The notes under the pieces: model-generated | Database searches by the model: none | The model's input: only the letters and a program-made list of their open reading frames with translations | What the model was told of the DNA's origin: nothing | Made by a program: the position numbers and the translations under genes | In this document: positions 29,153 through 37,741 of the stretch, in pieces | Layout: each line of letters begins with the position of its first letter | Position numbering within the stretch: the first letter of the stretch is position 1 | Assembly (NCBI RefSeq): GCF_000230995.2 | Contig: NC_019973.1 | Location: 5,160,001 to 5,224,000 of the forward strand | DNA from: Mesorhizobium australicum WSM2073 | Lineage (GTDB): Bacteria > Pseudomonadota > Alphaproteobacteria > Rhizobiales > Rhizobiaceae | DNA: 64,000 nucleotides | Direction: 5' to 3'

Positions 29153-29165
29153 ATACGTCTCGTAT
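29153..29165. promoter_or_regulatory. TetR operator 3 (ATACG-N3-CGTAT)
   Basis: ATACGTCTCGTAT, same arms, centred 29 bases from operator 2 and 37 bases before the MFS start codon, placed to block the transporter promoter. Confidence 0.75.
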
Positions 29166-29202
29166 GTAATTGTTGAATCGCCCCTTGTCGAGGAACAGGA
29201 TC

Positions 29203-30423
29203 ATGCAAAACCCCTATTCGGAAATCTTTCGCGCTCCCGGAGCCAGGGGCTTTGCCGCCGCCGGCTTCATGGCGCGCCTGCCGATCGCCATGGCGCCGAT
29301 CGGCATCGTGGCGATGCTGTCGCAGACGCGTGGCGAATACTGGGTGGCGGGTGCGGTTTCGGCGACATTCGCCTTGGCCAATGCCTTCCTGGCGCCGCAG
29401 ATATCGAGGTTGGTCGACCGCCTCGGCCAGACGCGGGTTGTCGTACCCACCACCATCATCTCTGTGCTCGCATTCGCGGCCCTGATCGCATCGGCCAATC
29501 AAGACTGGCCGGTATGGACGCTGTTCGCGTCGGCGCTGCTGGCCGCGGCGATGCCAAGCATGCCGGCCATGGTGCGGGCGCGCTGGACCGAGATTTTCCG
29601 GGGCCGGCCCGAGATGAACACCGCCTTCGCCTTCGAGTCGGCGGCGGACGAACTGGTCTATATTGCCGGCGCATCGCTATCTGTGGGCCTCAGCGCCGCG
29701 CTGTTCCCGGAAGCGGGCGTTGCCGTCAGCACGCTGTTCCTCGCCTTGGGCTCGACAGCCTTCATTCTGCAGCGTTCGACCGAGCCGCAAGTGCGGCCGG
29801 TGGACCATGGCTCCAGCGGCTCGGCAATCCGCCTGGGGCCGGTCCAAATCATCACCTTCGCCATGATCTTCATCGGCGCGACCTTCGCGACGACGGAGGT
29901 GAGCACGGTGGCGATCACCAAGGAACTCGGCCAGCCGGGCACTGCCAGTCTCGTCATCGGCGTCTATGCGCTGGGCTCCTTCGTGCTCGGCATCATCATC
30001 GGCGCGCTCAACCTGAAAGCACCGCTGCAACGCCAGCTCGCCATCGCGGTTGCCTTGGTCGCGCTCGGCACACTGCTGCCGCTTACCGCCAGCACCGTGC
30101 CAGCGCTCGCGCTGACTGTCTTCATCAGTGGCGTGGCGATCTCGCCGACCTTCATCACCGCCTTCGGCCTGATCGAGCGGCATGTCCCGGAAGCGATGCT
30201 GACCGAAGGCATCACCTGGGTAACCACCGGGATCGGCATCGGCATGGCGCTGGGCTCCTTCGCCGCCGGCGCCGTGGTGGATGCATTCGGCGCCCAGAAC
30301 GGATTCTGGGTCTCGGTGACGTCAGGCGCTATCGCGCTGATCACGGTGCTGCTCGGCCAGCGCAGCCTCGCCACCCACGAATGCGAGTTGGAAGGATGCG
30401 AGGCGGCAATCCCGGCCGAGTGA
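29203..30423 (+). CDS. MFS transporter
   Basis: 406 residues with about twelve hydrophobic helices. Helices 2-3 flank SRLVDRLGQTRVVVPTTIIS, a DRxGxxR-like MFS loop. The substrate is unknown; a TetR-controlled exporter of a toxic compound is likely but inferred. ATG 29203 has GAGGAACAGG just upstream; a TTG at 29170 is possible but immediately follows operator 3. The C-terminus has two cysteines (ECELEGCEA). Confidence 0.9.
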   Translation: MQNPYSEIFRAPGARGFAAAGFMARLPIAMAPIGIVAMLSQTRGEYWVAGAVSATFALANAFLAPQISRLVDRLGQTRVVVPTTIISVLAFAALIASANQDWPVWTLFASALLAAAMPSMPAMVRARWTEIFRGRPEMNTAFAFESAADELVYIAGASLSVGLSAALFPEAGVAVSTLFLALGSTAFILQRSTEPQVRPVDHGSSGSAIRLGPVQIITFAMIFIGATFATTEVSTVAITKELGQPGTASLVIGVYALGSFVLGIIIGALNLKAPLQRQLAIAVALVALGTLLPLTASTVPALALTVFISGVAISPTFITAFGLIERHVPEAMLTEGITWVTTGIGIGMALGSFAAGAVVDAFGAQNGFWVSVTSGAIALITVLLGQRSLATHECELEGCEAAIPAE

Positions 30424-30442
30424 CAGGCAGGGTTTGTCGAGA

Positions 30443-31543
30443 TCAGAGGATCTCGGTCTTGGCGATGTGAATGCCAAAACCCTCGAGGCCGACATAGTGG
30501 CGTTCGCGCGAGGCAATCAGGTTAATGGATGAAATGCCGAGGTCCTTCAGGATCTGGGCGCCAAGGCCGATCTCGCGCCATTCGCTCTCGCGCCGGCGCG
30601 CCTCTTCATGGTCCTCGCGGTCGCCTGGCGCCGGCCGGTTGCGCTCCTGGTGGGCAACGCCGACCGAGCCTTCCCTGAGATAGACAATGACGCCGCGCTT
30701 GCGCTCGCCCATCGCCTTCATGATGCCGTCGAGCCGGTGGCTGGTTCCGAACACGTCGGTCACCACATCCTCCGAATGCAGCCGCACCGGCACCTCCTCG
30801 CCATCGCGGATGTCGCCGAAGACGATGGCGACGTGATGCATCGTGTCCCAGGGCAGCGTGTAGGTGAAGACCTGCGCCTTGCCGCCCAGCGTCTCGATGT
30901 CGGAGCAGGCGACGCGCTCGACCAGGGTCTCCTTGCGCTGCCGGTAAGCGATGAGGTCGGCGACCGATACCTGCTTGAGGCCATGCTCCTCGGCGAAAGC
31001 CGCGACCTGCGGGCCGCGCTTGACGGTGCCGTCGTCGTTGACCAGTTCCGAGATCACGCCGATCGGCGGCAGGCCGGCGAGCTTGCACAAATCGACCGCC
31101 GCCTCGGTATGACCCGAGCGCATCAAGACGCCGCCCTCGCGCGCGATGAGCGGGAAGATGTGGCCAGGGCGGACGAAATCGGAGGCGCCGACATTGCCGT
31201 TGGCGAGGTTGCGCACGGTCAGCGTGCGGTCGTCGGCCGAAATGCCTGTCGTCGTGCCATGCTTGAAGTCGACGCTGACGGTAAAGGCGGTGGTGTGAGC
31301 CGAATCATTGTCGGCCACCATCGGCGCGAGGTTCAGCCGTTTAGCCTCCTCGCGCGGCATCGGCGTGCAGACAATACCCGACGTGTTGCGAACGATGAAG
31401 GCCATCTTCTCCGGCGTGCAATGGACGGCGGCGACGATCAGGTCGCCCTCGTTCTCGCGCCCGTCATCGTCCATGACGACGACGATCTCGCCGCGTTCGA
31501 AGGCGCGGATGGCTTCGACGATCTTCTTCTGGTCATAAGGCAT
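30443..31543 (-). CDS. ribB: 3,4-dihydroxy-2-butanone-4-phosphate synthase with degenerate GTP cyclohydrolase II domain (RibBX-like)
   Basis: 366 residues. The N-terminal RibB domain (1-200) is intact: VVVMDDDGRENEGDLIVAA, HTTAFTVSVD, RPGHIFPLIAR, GHTEAAVDLCKLAGL. The C-terminal ~160 residues resemble GTP cyclohydrolase II, but the zinc motif (C...HSECLTGDxxGS..C) reads RLHSEDVVTDVFGTSHR with no cysteines, so GCHII activity is not expected. This matches RibBX-type proteins known from proteobacteria. It makes the four-carbon precursor of riboflavin from ribulose-5-phosphate. Confidence 0.92.
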   Translation of the reverse strand: MPYDQKKIVEAIRAFERGEIVVVMDDDGRENEGDLIVAAVHCTPEKMAFIVRNTSGIVCTPMPREEAKRLNLAPMVADNDSAHTTAFTVSVDFKHGTTTGISADDRTLTVRNLANGNVGASDFVRPGHIFPLIAREGGVLMRSGHTEAAVDLCKLAGLPPIGVISELVNDDGTVKRGPQVAAFAEEHGLKQVSVADLIAYRQRKETLVERVACSDIETLGGKAQVFTYTLPWDTMHHVAIVFGDIRDGEEVPVRLHSEDVVTDVFGTSHRLDGIMKAMGERKRGVIVYLREGSVGVAHQERNRPAPGDREDHEEARRRESEWREIGLGAQILKDLGISSINLIASRERHYVGLEGFGIHIAKTEIL

Positions 31544-31564
31544 GGAACGCTCGCTTTGCTCGCA

Positions 31565-31676
31565 GGGCAGTAGGGGAATAGGGCAGTAAGGCAGTAGGGG
31601 AAAGGAAAATCCTGGCTGTTTCGGCTGGCTGCGTAACCTACTGCCCTACTGCCCTACTGCCCTACGGCCCTATTCC
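31565..31676. repeat. Inverted arrays of an 8-base repeat between ribB and aroC
   Basis: The left arm (31565-31604) has five octamers on the plus strand: GGGCAGTA, GGGGAATA, GGGCAGTA, AGGCAGTA, GGGGAAAG. The right arm (31637-31676) has five in the opposite orientation: three CCTACTGC, then CCTACGGC and CCTATTCC. The arms can pair, leaving a 32-base loop. The aroC stop codon lies inside the last unit. Confidence 0.8.
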
Positions 31677-32776
31677 CCTCCCTTCCCCGTCTGTCCTCTG
31701 TGCCGCAGATAGTGGTCGGCAATGGCGCAGGCAACCATGGCCTCGCCGATCGGCACGGCTCGGATGCCGACGCAGGGATCGTGGCGACCCTTGGTCATCA
31801 CCTCCACGTCGTTGCCGTCCTTGTCGATCGACTTCCGGGGCGTCAGGATCGACGAAGTCGGCTTCACCGCAAAACGGGCGACGATCGCCTGGCCCGTCGA
31901 GATGCCGCCCAGGATGCCGCCGGCGTTGTTGGACAGGAACACCGGCTTGCCGTCATTGCCCATGCGCATCTCGTCGGCATTCTGTTCGCCGGTGATGCGG
32001 GCGGCCTCGAAACCATTGCCGATCTCGACGCCCTTGACGGCGTTGATCGACATCAGGCCGGACGCGATGTCCTGGTCGAGCTTGGCGTAGATCGGCGCGC
32101 CGAGGCCGGCAGGCACACCGTCGGCGACGATCTCGATCACCGCGCCGACCGAGGAACCGGCCTTGCGGATGCCGTCGAGGTACCGCGTGAAAACAGGAAT
32201 CGAAGCCGGATCCGGCGTGAAGAACGGGTTCTCGGCATCGCCGATGAAATTCCAGTTCCAGTTGGCGCGGTCGATGGACTTTTCGCCCATCGACACGAGC
32301 GCGCCGCGCACCACCATGCCCGGCACCACCTTGCGGGCGAGCGCGCCGGCAGCGACCCTGGCAGCGGTCTCGCGCGCCGAGGAGCGGCCGCCACCGCGAT
32401 AGTCGCGCACGCCGTATTTGACGTCATAGGTGTAGTCGGCATGCCCGGGCCGGTACTGGCGGGCGATCTCGCCATAGTCCTTGGAGCGCTGGTCGACATT
32501 CTCGATCAGCATCGACACCGGCGTGCCGGTGGTGATCATCGTCTCTCCGTCCTCGTCCAAGACGAAGCCTGAGAGGATCTTCACCTCGTCCGGCTCGCGG
32601 CGCTGCGTGACGAAGCGCGACTGGCCCGGGCGGCGCTTGTCGAGTTCGGCCTGGATTTCATCGCGCGTGAAACGGATACCCGGCGGACAACCATCGACCA
32701 CGCAGCCGAGCGCCGCGCCATGGCTCTCGCCCCAGGTGGTGACGCGGAAAAGATGGCCGAACGTGTTGTGAGACAT
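31670..32776 (-). CDS. aroC: Chorismate synthase
   Basis: 368 residues, full length. The three family signatures are seen: [19 protein letters not shown], the [20 protein letters not shown] block, and [17 protein letters not shown]. It converts EPSP to chorismate with reduced FMN, the last shikimate step. ATG 32776 starts the conserved [11 protein letters not shown]; a GTG/ATG leader to 32797 is less likely. The last codons (KGGE) and the stop are made of the octamer repeat next to ribB. Confidence 0.97.
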   Translation of the reverse strand: MSHNTFGHLFRVTTWGESHGAALGCVVDGCPPGIRFTRDEIQAELDKRRPGQSRFVTQRREPDEVKILSGFVLDEDGETMITTGTPVSMLIENVDQRSKDYGEIARQYRPGHADYTYDVKYGVRDYRGGGRSSARETAARVAAGALARKVVPGMVVRGALVSMGEKSIDRANWNWNFIGDAENPFFTPDPASIPVFTRYLDGIRKAGSSVGAVIEIVADGVPAGLGAPIYAKLDQDIASGLMSINAVKGVEIGNGFEAARITGEQNADEMRMGNDGKPVFLSNNAGGILGGISTGQAIVARFAVKPTSSILTPRKSIDKDGNDVEVMTKGRHDPCVGIRAVPIGEAMVACAIADHYLRHRGQTGKGGE

Positions 32777-32959
32777 GGAAAGTGCCCTGCCCGGCATCGA
32801 AACCGGCTGAAGCCAGCCTTCTATTGGCGTTTTCCACAGTGGTCAAACTGTGATCCGACGGATTTAGTTTTGACACATTCGGTTGGTTTCTGCTCTCCTC
32901 CATTCGCCGTTGAGGATCCGCCGCCACCCAGGCCGGCGCAATGACCAAAGAGGACGATG

Positions 32960-33223
32960 ATGCGTACCCTGATTGGCGCTGTTGCCGCCACGCTGCTGCT
33001 CTCCACCGCCGCCTTTGCCGGGCAGACCGAAGGCCTGATCAAGAAGATCGACAAGGATGCGCTGACGCTGACGCTGGACGACGGCAAATCCTACAAGCTG
33101 AACGCCGAAACCGATCTCGATGCGCTGAAGCCGGGGATGGACATCGTCATTGCTTACGATGTGACTGATGGCGAAAACGTCGTCACCGACATGCAGCTGC
33201 CGGGTGACAGCGACACGAACTAG
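32960..33223 (+). CDS. DUF1344 small exported protein
   Basis: 87 residues: signal peptide (LIGAVAATLLLSTAAFA), then GQTEGLIKKIDKDALTLTLD and DGKSYKLNAE with a C-terminal PGMDIVIAYDV segment, which matches DUF1344 of rhizobia. The small beta-rich fold is periplasmic; function unknown. Two ATG codons sit side by side (32957, 32960); AGAGGA spacing favours the second. Confidence 0.88.
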   Translation: MRTLIGAVAATLLLSTAAFAGQTEGLIKKIDKDALTLTLDDGKSYKLNAETDLDALKPGMDIVIAYDVTDGENVVTDMQLPGDSDTN

Positions 33224-33244
33224 GAGTTGGCGTCACCGGCGTCC

Positions 33245-33832
33245 CTAAAGCCACTCCAGGCTCCTGCCTTCAAGTTTGAGCACGCGATCCTGCGGTATCT
33301 CCAGGTTCGCGGCCTCGTCCTCGGGCATGTCAAGCACGAAGCGAAACAGGGTGCGCATGACGCCCCCGTGCGTCACGCAAATCGTCTGCCCCCGAAGTTC
33401 ACCGAAGCATGGCTTCACCCGTTCGAGCAGCATCTGGTAACTCTCCGCGCCTTCACCTGGCGGCTGAAAATTCCACTTGTCCAGCGCGCGGGATCGGCTC
33501 GCGCCGGGCGACTGCCTCTCAAGCTCGGCGAAGGTAAAACTCTGCCAATCGCCGAAATTGACTTCAATCAGTCTGATATCGGTTCGATAGGCGAGCGGAT
33601 CGAGCCTCATGGCGGCGCGGATGCGTTCCATCGTTTCGCGCGTGCGTCTCATCGGACTGGCGACGAAGTCGAATTCCTGGGGAGCGCCGACGAGTTCGGC
33701 CAGCCGATGCCCGTTTGCGCTCGCCTGTTCGCGGCCGAGAGCATTGAGATCGGTATCGGCCTGGCCCTGAAGCCGGAACTCGGCATTCCACGCGGTCTGG
33801 CCGTGGCGCACGATATAAACCAGCGGGTACAT
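33245..33832 (-). CDS. Histidine phosphatase family protein
   Basis: 195 residues with an intact RHG motif (YIVRHGQTAWNAEFRLQGQA) and the second histidine in CVTHGGVMRTLFRF. Blocks ASPMRRTRETMERI and EVNFGDWQSFTFAEL are those of phosphoglycerate-mutase-like phosphatases. The substrate is unknown. It is transcribed after fabI, 52 bases away, on the same strand. Confidence 0.93.
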   Translation of the reverse strand: MYPLVYIVRHGQTAWNAEFRLQGQADTDLNALGREQASANGHRLAELVGAPQEFDFVASPMRRTRETMERIRAAMRLDPLAYRTDIRLIEVNFGDWQSFTFAELERQSPGASRSRALDKWNFQPPGEGAESYQMLLERVKPCFGELRGQTICVTHGGVMRTLFRFVLDMPEDEAANLEIPQDRVLKLEGRSLEWL

Positions 33833-33884
33833 CAGCTCTTCCGGAGATCGGGCCAGGGCCTGGAAGGAGGAAAGGCGGGGAGAC

Positions 33885-34703
33885 CTAATCCTTGACCGTC
33901 GAAATATCTGGAGCGTCGACCGCTTTCATGCCGACGACGTGGTAGCCGGAATCGACATGGTGCACTTCGCCGGTGACGCCACGCGACAGGTCGGACAGGA
34001 AATAGACGCCGGAATCGCCGACCTCTTCCTGCGTGACCGTCTGCTTCAGCGGCGAATTGTATTCGTTCCACTTCAGGATGTAGCGGAAGTCGCCGATGCC
34101 GGAGGCGGCAAGCGTCTTGATCGGGCCGGCCGAGATGGCATTGACACGAATTTTCTTGGCGCCAAGGTCGACAGCGAGATAACGCACGCTGGCCTCCAGT
34201 GCCGCCTTGGCGACGCCCATGACGTTATAGTGCGGCATGACCTTCTCGGCGCCGTAATAGGTCAGCGTCAGCAGCGAACCACCCTCGGTCATCAGCGCTT
34301 CGGCGCGCTTGGCGATGGTGGTGAAGGAATAGACCGAAATGTCCATGGTGCGCAGGAAATTGTCGCGCGTCGTCTCGACATAGCGGCCGGTCAGTTCGTC
34401 CTTATCGGAAAAGGCAATGGCGTGCACGAGGAAGTCGAGCTTGCCCCAATGCTTGGCGACATTGGCGAAGACCTCGTCCAGGCTCGCCGGATCGGTTACG
34501 TCGCAATGGCCGGCGACAAAGGCGCCCAGTTCCGCCGCCAGCGGCTCGACGCGCTTCTTGAAGGCTTCGCCCTGATAGGTCAGCGCTATCTCGGCGCCGT
34601 GATCGACGCAGGCTTTGGCAATGCCATAAGCGATCGACCTGTTGTTGGCGACGCCAAGAATCAGGCCGCGCTTGCCGGCCATCAGGCCCTGTCCACCCGC
34701 CAT
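33885..34703 (-). CDS. fabI: Enoyl-[acyl-carrier-protein] reductase (NADH), FabI
   Basis: 272 residues of the FabI class. The N-terminal cofactor region is KRGLILGVANNRSIAYGIAK; the catalytic pair is Tyr/Lys in YYGAEKVMPHYNVMGVAKAA; AGPIKTLAASGI is the substrate loop. It carries out the final reduction of each fatty-acid elongation cycle. ATG 34703 is chosen (MAGGQGLMAGKRG); a second ATG 21 bases later is possible. It follows the DnaJ-like gene on the same strand. Confidence 0.96.
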   Translation of the reverse strand: MAGGQGLMAGKRGLILGVANNRSIAYGIAKACVDHGAEIALTYQGEAFKKRVEPLAAELGAFVAGHCDVTDPASLDEVFANVAKHWGKLDFLVHAIAFSDKDELTGRYVETTRDNFLRTMDISVYSFTTIAKRAEALMTEGGSLLTLTYYGAEKVMPHYNVMGVAKAALEASVRYLAVDLGAKKIRVNAISAGPIKTLAASGIGDFRYILKWNEYNSPLKQTVTQEEVGDSGVYFLSDLSRGVTGEVHHVDSGYHVVGMKAVDAPDISTVKD

Positions 34704-34808
34704 ATGCGTGTTCTCCGCAAGATATCTGCTTTGTGGAGTGCCTATCGCACAGGCATACAGCCCCTTCAAGCGTTCAAAGCGGACAGTTCGGGGGACAAAA
34801 GCTCTCGA

Positions 34809-35741
34809 TCAGCCTTTTTGGCCGCGCAACAGCGATTCCAGCGCGCTGTCGCCGCCTTCCGGCAGCATGATGCGCACATGGGCATAGAGATCGCCATGGC
34901 CCCCGGCCTTCTCCGGCAAGCCCCTGCCCTTGAGCCGCAGGACCTTGTCCGAGCTCGACCAGGCGGGAACGTTGACCGCAAGCCTGCCTGTCGGCGTCTC
35001 GACCGGCACCTTGGCGCCCAGCACCGCATCGGCCAGCGAAACCGGCAGGTCGGCGTGCAGGTCACGGCCTTCGATGCGGTAACGTGGATGCCGGCGGATA
35101 TGGATCTTGACCAGTGCGTCGCCGGGTTGGCCCGGTCCCTGCTCGCCCTGGCCCTTCAGCCGGATGGTCTGGCCATCCTCGACATAGGCCGGCAGCTTGA
35201 CCGCAACCTTGCGGCCATCCGGGAACATCGCCGTCACCTTCTCGGCATTGGCCGCTTCCTCGATGGTGACGTCGAGCGTGACGTTCAGGTCGGCTGCTGT
35301 CGCCGTCTGGCGGCGGTCGCCCGCGCCTGGCCCGCGCGCGCCTGAAAAGGCATCGCCGAAGATCTGGCTGAAGATATCGCTATTGCCGTCGAACGGATCG
35401 CCGCCCGGACGGCCCGAGCGGAACTCGAATCGCGAGCCTCCGGCGCCCTGTTGCTGGCGGCGGAACCCGGCAAAGGGGTCGCCACCGCCCGCCGCGCCTT
35501 CAAAACCCTGGAAACGCGGCTTGCCGTCGGCGTCGATCTCGCCACGATCGAAAGCCGCACGGTTCTTCTCGTCGCCGATGACCTCATAGGCCTGATTGGC
35601 CGCGGCAAAACGGTCCTTCGCCTTGGGATCATTCGGATTCTGGTCCGGATGATGCTTCTTGGCGAGTTTCCGGTACGCCGATTTTATGTCCTTGGCCGAT
35701 GCGTTCTTTGCAACGCCCAGCACCTCATAGGGGTCGCGCAT
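34809..35741 (-). CDS. DnaJ-family co-chaperone (CbpA-like)
   Basis: 310 residues: a J domain at 1-70 ([20 protein letters not shown], then [20 protein letters not shown] with the HPD tripeptide), a Gly/Phe-rich linker, and a DnaJ C-terminal peptide-binding domain ([38 protein letters not shown]). There is no zinc-finger region, which separates it from DnaJ proper. It stimulates DnaK-type Hsp70. Same strand as fabI, with about 105 bases between. Confidence 0.93.
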   Translation of the reverse strand: MRDPYEVLGVAKNASAKDIKSAYRKLAKKHHPDQNPNDPKAKDRFAAANQAYEVIGDEKNRAAFDRGEIDADGKPRFQGFEGAAGGGDPFAGFRRQQQGAGGSRFEFRSGRPGGDPFDGNSDIFSQIFGDAFSGARGPGAGDRRQTATAADLNVTLDVTIEEAANAEKVTAMFPDGRKVAVKLPAYVEDGQTIRLKGQGEQGPGQPGDALVKIHIRRHPRYRIEGRDLHADLPVSLADAVLGAKVPVETPTGRLAVNVPAWSSSDKVLRLKGRGLPEKAGGHGDLYAHVRIMLPEGGDSALESLLRGQKG

Positions 35742-35841
35742 GCTTCCTGCCCTGGAAATGAGTTGAGTCCATACTTGCCCCCTATATGCGCTCGCATAGG
35801 AAGAAATTCCAGTAGCGGACCTTCATATCAACGGCGGAAAA

Positions 35842-36303
35842 TCAGAGTGCCTTGAAGCCCTGCATGCGCCAGCCGCCGGCACCGGCAAGACAGAGTTCGC
35901 CCTGGAACATGGCAACGCCGTCAAAGCTTTCGCGCGAAACCTTGAAGCGGCGGCAGGTCTGGCCGCTGTCCTTCAATTCCGCCAGTTCGGTGATGGAGCC
36001 GCGCGACCCGGTGCCGGTGTTCGCCCACGGCACCGCCTGGCCGCCGAGTTGCTCGATATCGGCGGACGATACCGCATTGCCGATCGTCGTCTGGTCGGAG
36101 TCGCGATCCGAATCGGCCGGCTTGGGCGAAGCCGATGTGCTGCTGGTCAGGATCGAGCGGTCGACTTCGGCCTTCTCCAGGCTGAAGCCACCTGCACCGC
36201 AGGCCGCGAGCGGCAGGGCGACTGCCACGATCGCCGCTTTCGTGCTGGCTGAAGCGATAACGCCCCATTGCCTGCTGTCAAAAGCTTGCGCGATACGCGA
36301 CAA
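35842..36303 (-). CDS. RT0821/Lpp0805-type surface lipoprotein
   Basis: About 153 residues from a TTG at 36303, which has GGGAGG 8 bases upstream. The N-terminus is a lipoprotein signal: [12 protein letters not shown] with lipobox LAAC. The C-terminal [20 protein letters not shown] and [20 protein letters not shown] resembles the RT0821/Lpp0805 surface protein family. It is divergent from pdxH with only 40 bases between. The frame continues upstream but only as pdxH shadow. Confidence 0.75.
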   Translation of the reverse strand: MSRIAQAFDSRQWGVIASASTKAAIVAVALPLAACGAGGFSLEKAEVDRSILTSSTSASPKPADSDRDSDQTTIGNAVSSADIEQLGGQAVPWANTGTGSRGSITELAELKDSGQTCRRFKVSRESFDGVAMFQGELCLAGAGGWRMQGFKAL

Positions 36304-36343
36304 TCGGCAACCTCCCTGGTCTCGTGACAATTTGAGAAAAACT

Positions 36344-36961
36344 ATGAGTGACACAGAGTTAACAAGCAGTGACTTTACCGAGGCGGGCGAGCCGTTTCGC
36401 CTCTTTGCCGCATGGCTGGACGACGCTACCAAGAGCGAAATCAACGATGCCAATGGCGTGGCATTGGCGACCGTCGATGCCGAGGGCATGCCGGACGTAA
36501 GAATGGTGCTGCTCAAGGGGTTCGATGAAAGCGGCTTTGTGTTCTACACGAATTTCGAGAGCGCCAAGGGCCAGGAGATTCTTGGCAGCATGAAGGCGGC
36601 GATGTGTTTCCATTGGAAATCGCTGCGCCGCCAGGTGCGCATTCGCGGTCCGGTGGAGCTCGTCAGCGATGCGGAAGCCGACAGCTATTACGCCACGCGG
36701 CCACGCGGCAGCCGCATCGGCGCCTGGGCGTCGAAGCAATCGCGCCCGCTGGAAAGCCGCTTCGCGCTGGAAAAGGCGGTCGCAGAATACACGGCGCGTT
36801 ATGCCATCGGCGAAATCCCGCGGCCGAAACATTGGTCGGGCTTCCGGATCGTGCCGAAGACGATCGAATTCTGGCACGACCGGCCGTTCCGGCTGCATGA
36901 CCGCGTGGTCTTTTCACGCAACGCGGCAGGCGGCTGGGACAAGGCCAGGCTCTATCCCTGA
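36344..36961 (+). CDS. pdxH: Pyridoxamine 5'-phosphate oxidase
   Basis: 205 residues. FMN and PLP binding blocks: [55 protein letters not shown] and the C-terminal [20 protein letters not shown]. It makes the cofactor PLP from PMP or PNP with oxygen. ATG 36344 begins the protein; upstream codons are antisense to the lipoprotein gene. Confidence 0.96.
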   Translation: MSDTELTSSDFTEAGEPFRLFAAWLDDATKSEINDANGVALATVDAEGMPDVRMVLLKGFDESGFVFYTNFESAKGQEILGSMKAAMCFHWKSLRRQVRIRGPVELVSDAEADSYYATRPRGSRIGAWASKQSRPLESRFALEKAVAEYTARYAIGEIPRPKHWSGFRIVPKTIEFWHDRPFRLHDRVVFSRNAAGGWDKARLYP

Positions 36962-36969
36962 AAAAACCT

Positions 36970-37722
36970 TCAGCCCTTTTTCCTGGTCATGAATGCCGTG
37001 AGAGCGGCGCGCGCCTCGTCGGATTTCAGCCGCTCGCGGAAATGCTCGCTCTCTATCCCGATGCGGGCAACCAGATCGTCGCGTGAGCCACGCATCAGGT
37101 CGCGCGCGATCTTGAGCGCTTGCGGTGGCTTGGCCGCGATCTGGCCGGCCGCTGCAAGCACCGAAGCCTCCAGCCCACCTTCCTCGACCACCTCGTAGAT
37201 CAGCCCGGCGGCCTTCGCGCGCTCGGCCGAAAAGCCCTCACCGAGACCGAGCAGGGCGAAAGCACCCTGCTGGCCCAGGATGCGGGGCGCCAAAAGGCTC
37301 GACCCTGCCTCGGGCACGAGGCCGAGATCGACGAAGGGGGTCCGAAACACGGTGCGCGGAGTGGCGAAAGTCAGGTCGCAGTGCAGGTTGATCGTGGTGC
37401 CGATGCCGACCGCGATACCGTCGACGCCGGACACGATGGGCTTTTCGACCCCGGCCAGGGCGATCAGGAAATCCCAGACTTCGGTGCCGCCATCGCCGCC
37501 CGTGGCCACGACCATGAAATCGGCAAGGTCGTTGCCGGAGGAAAAGGCGCCCGGCACGCCGAAAAAGACATGAACGCGGACCGCCGGATCGGCGTCGCCT
37601 TCGGCTAGGGCCGCCGACATTTTCGCATACATGGCACGCGTCAGCGCGTTCTTCTTGTCCGGCCGGTTCATGCGGATGATCTGGATGGCGCCCTGGCGGT
37701 CGACGAGGATGTGGTCTGTCAC
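36970..37722 (-). CDS. Enoyl-CoA hydratase/isomerase family protein
   Basis: 250 residues of the crotonase fold. Blocks: IIRMNRPDKKNALTRAMYAK, FSSGNDLADF (oxyanion hole region), GVDGIAVGIGTTINLHCDLT and LVPEAGSSLLAPRILGQQGA. The second catalytic glutamate region is LVPEAGS. The exact substrate is unknown. It follows the acyl-CoA dehydrogenase by 19 bases, so the pair probably acts in fatty-acid beta-oxidation. Confidence 0.92.
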   Translation of the reverse strand: MTDHILVDRQGAIQIIRMNRPDKKNALTRAMYAKMSAALAEGDADPAVRVHVFFGVPGAFSSGNDLADFMVVATGGDGGTEVWDFLIALAGVEKPIVSGVDGIAVGIGTTINLHCDLTFATPRTVFRTPFVDLGLVPEAGSSLLAPRILGQQGAFALLGLGEGFSAERAKAAGLIYEVVEEGGLEASVLAAAGQIAAKPPQALKIARDLMRGSRDDLVARIGIESEHFRERLKSDEARAALTAFMTRKKG

Positions 37723-37741
37723 GGTGTTTTCCTTGTGAAGG

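Noticed and set aside
33939..35345. Plus-strand frame over fabI and the DnaJ-like gene
   Set aside because: Antisense shadow crossing two real genes.
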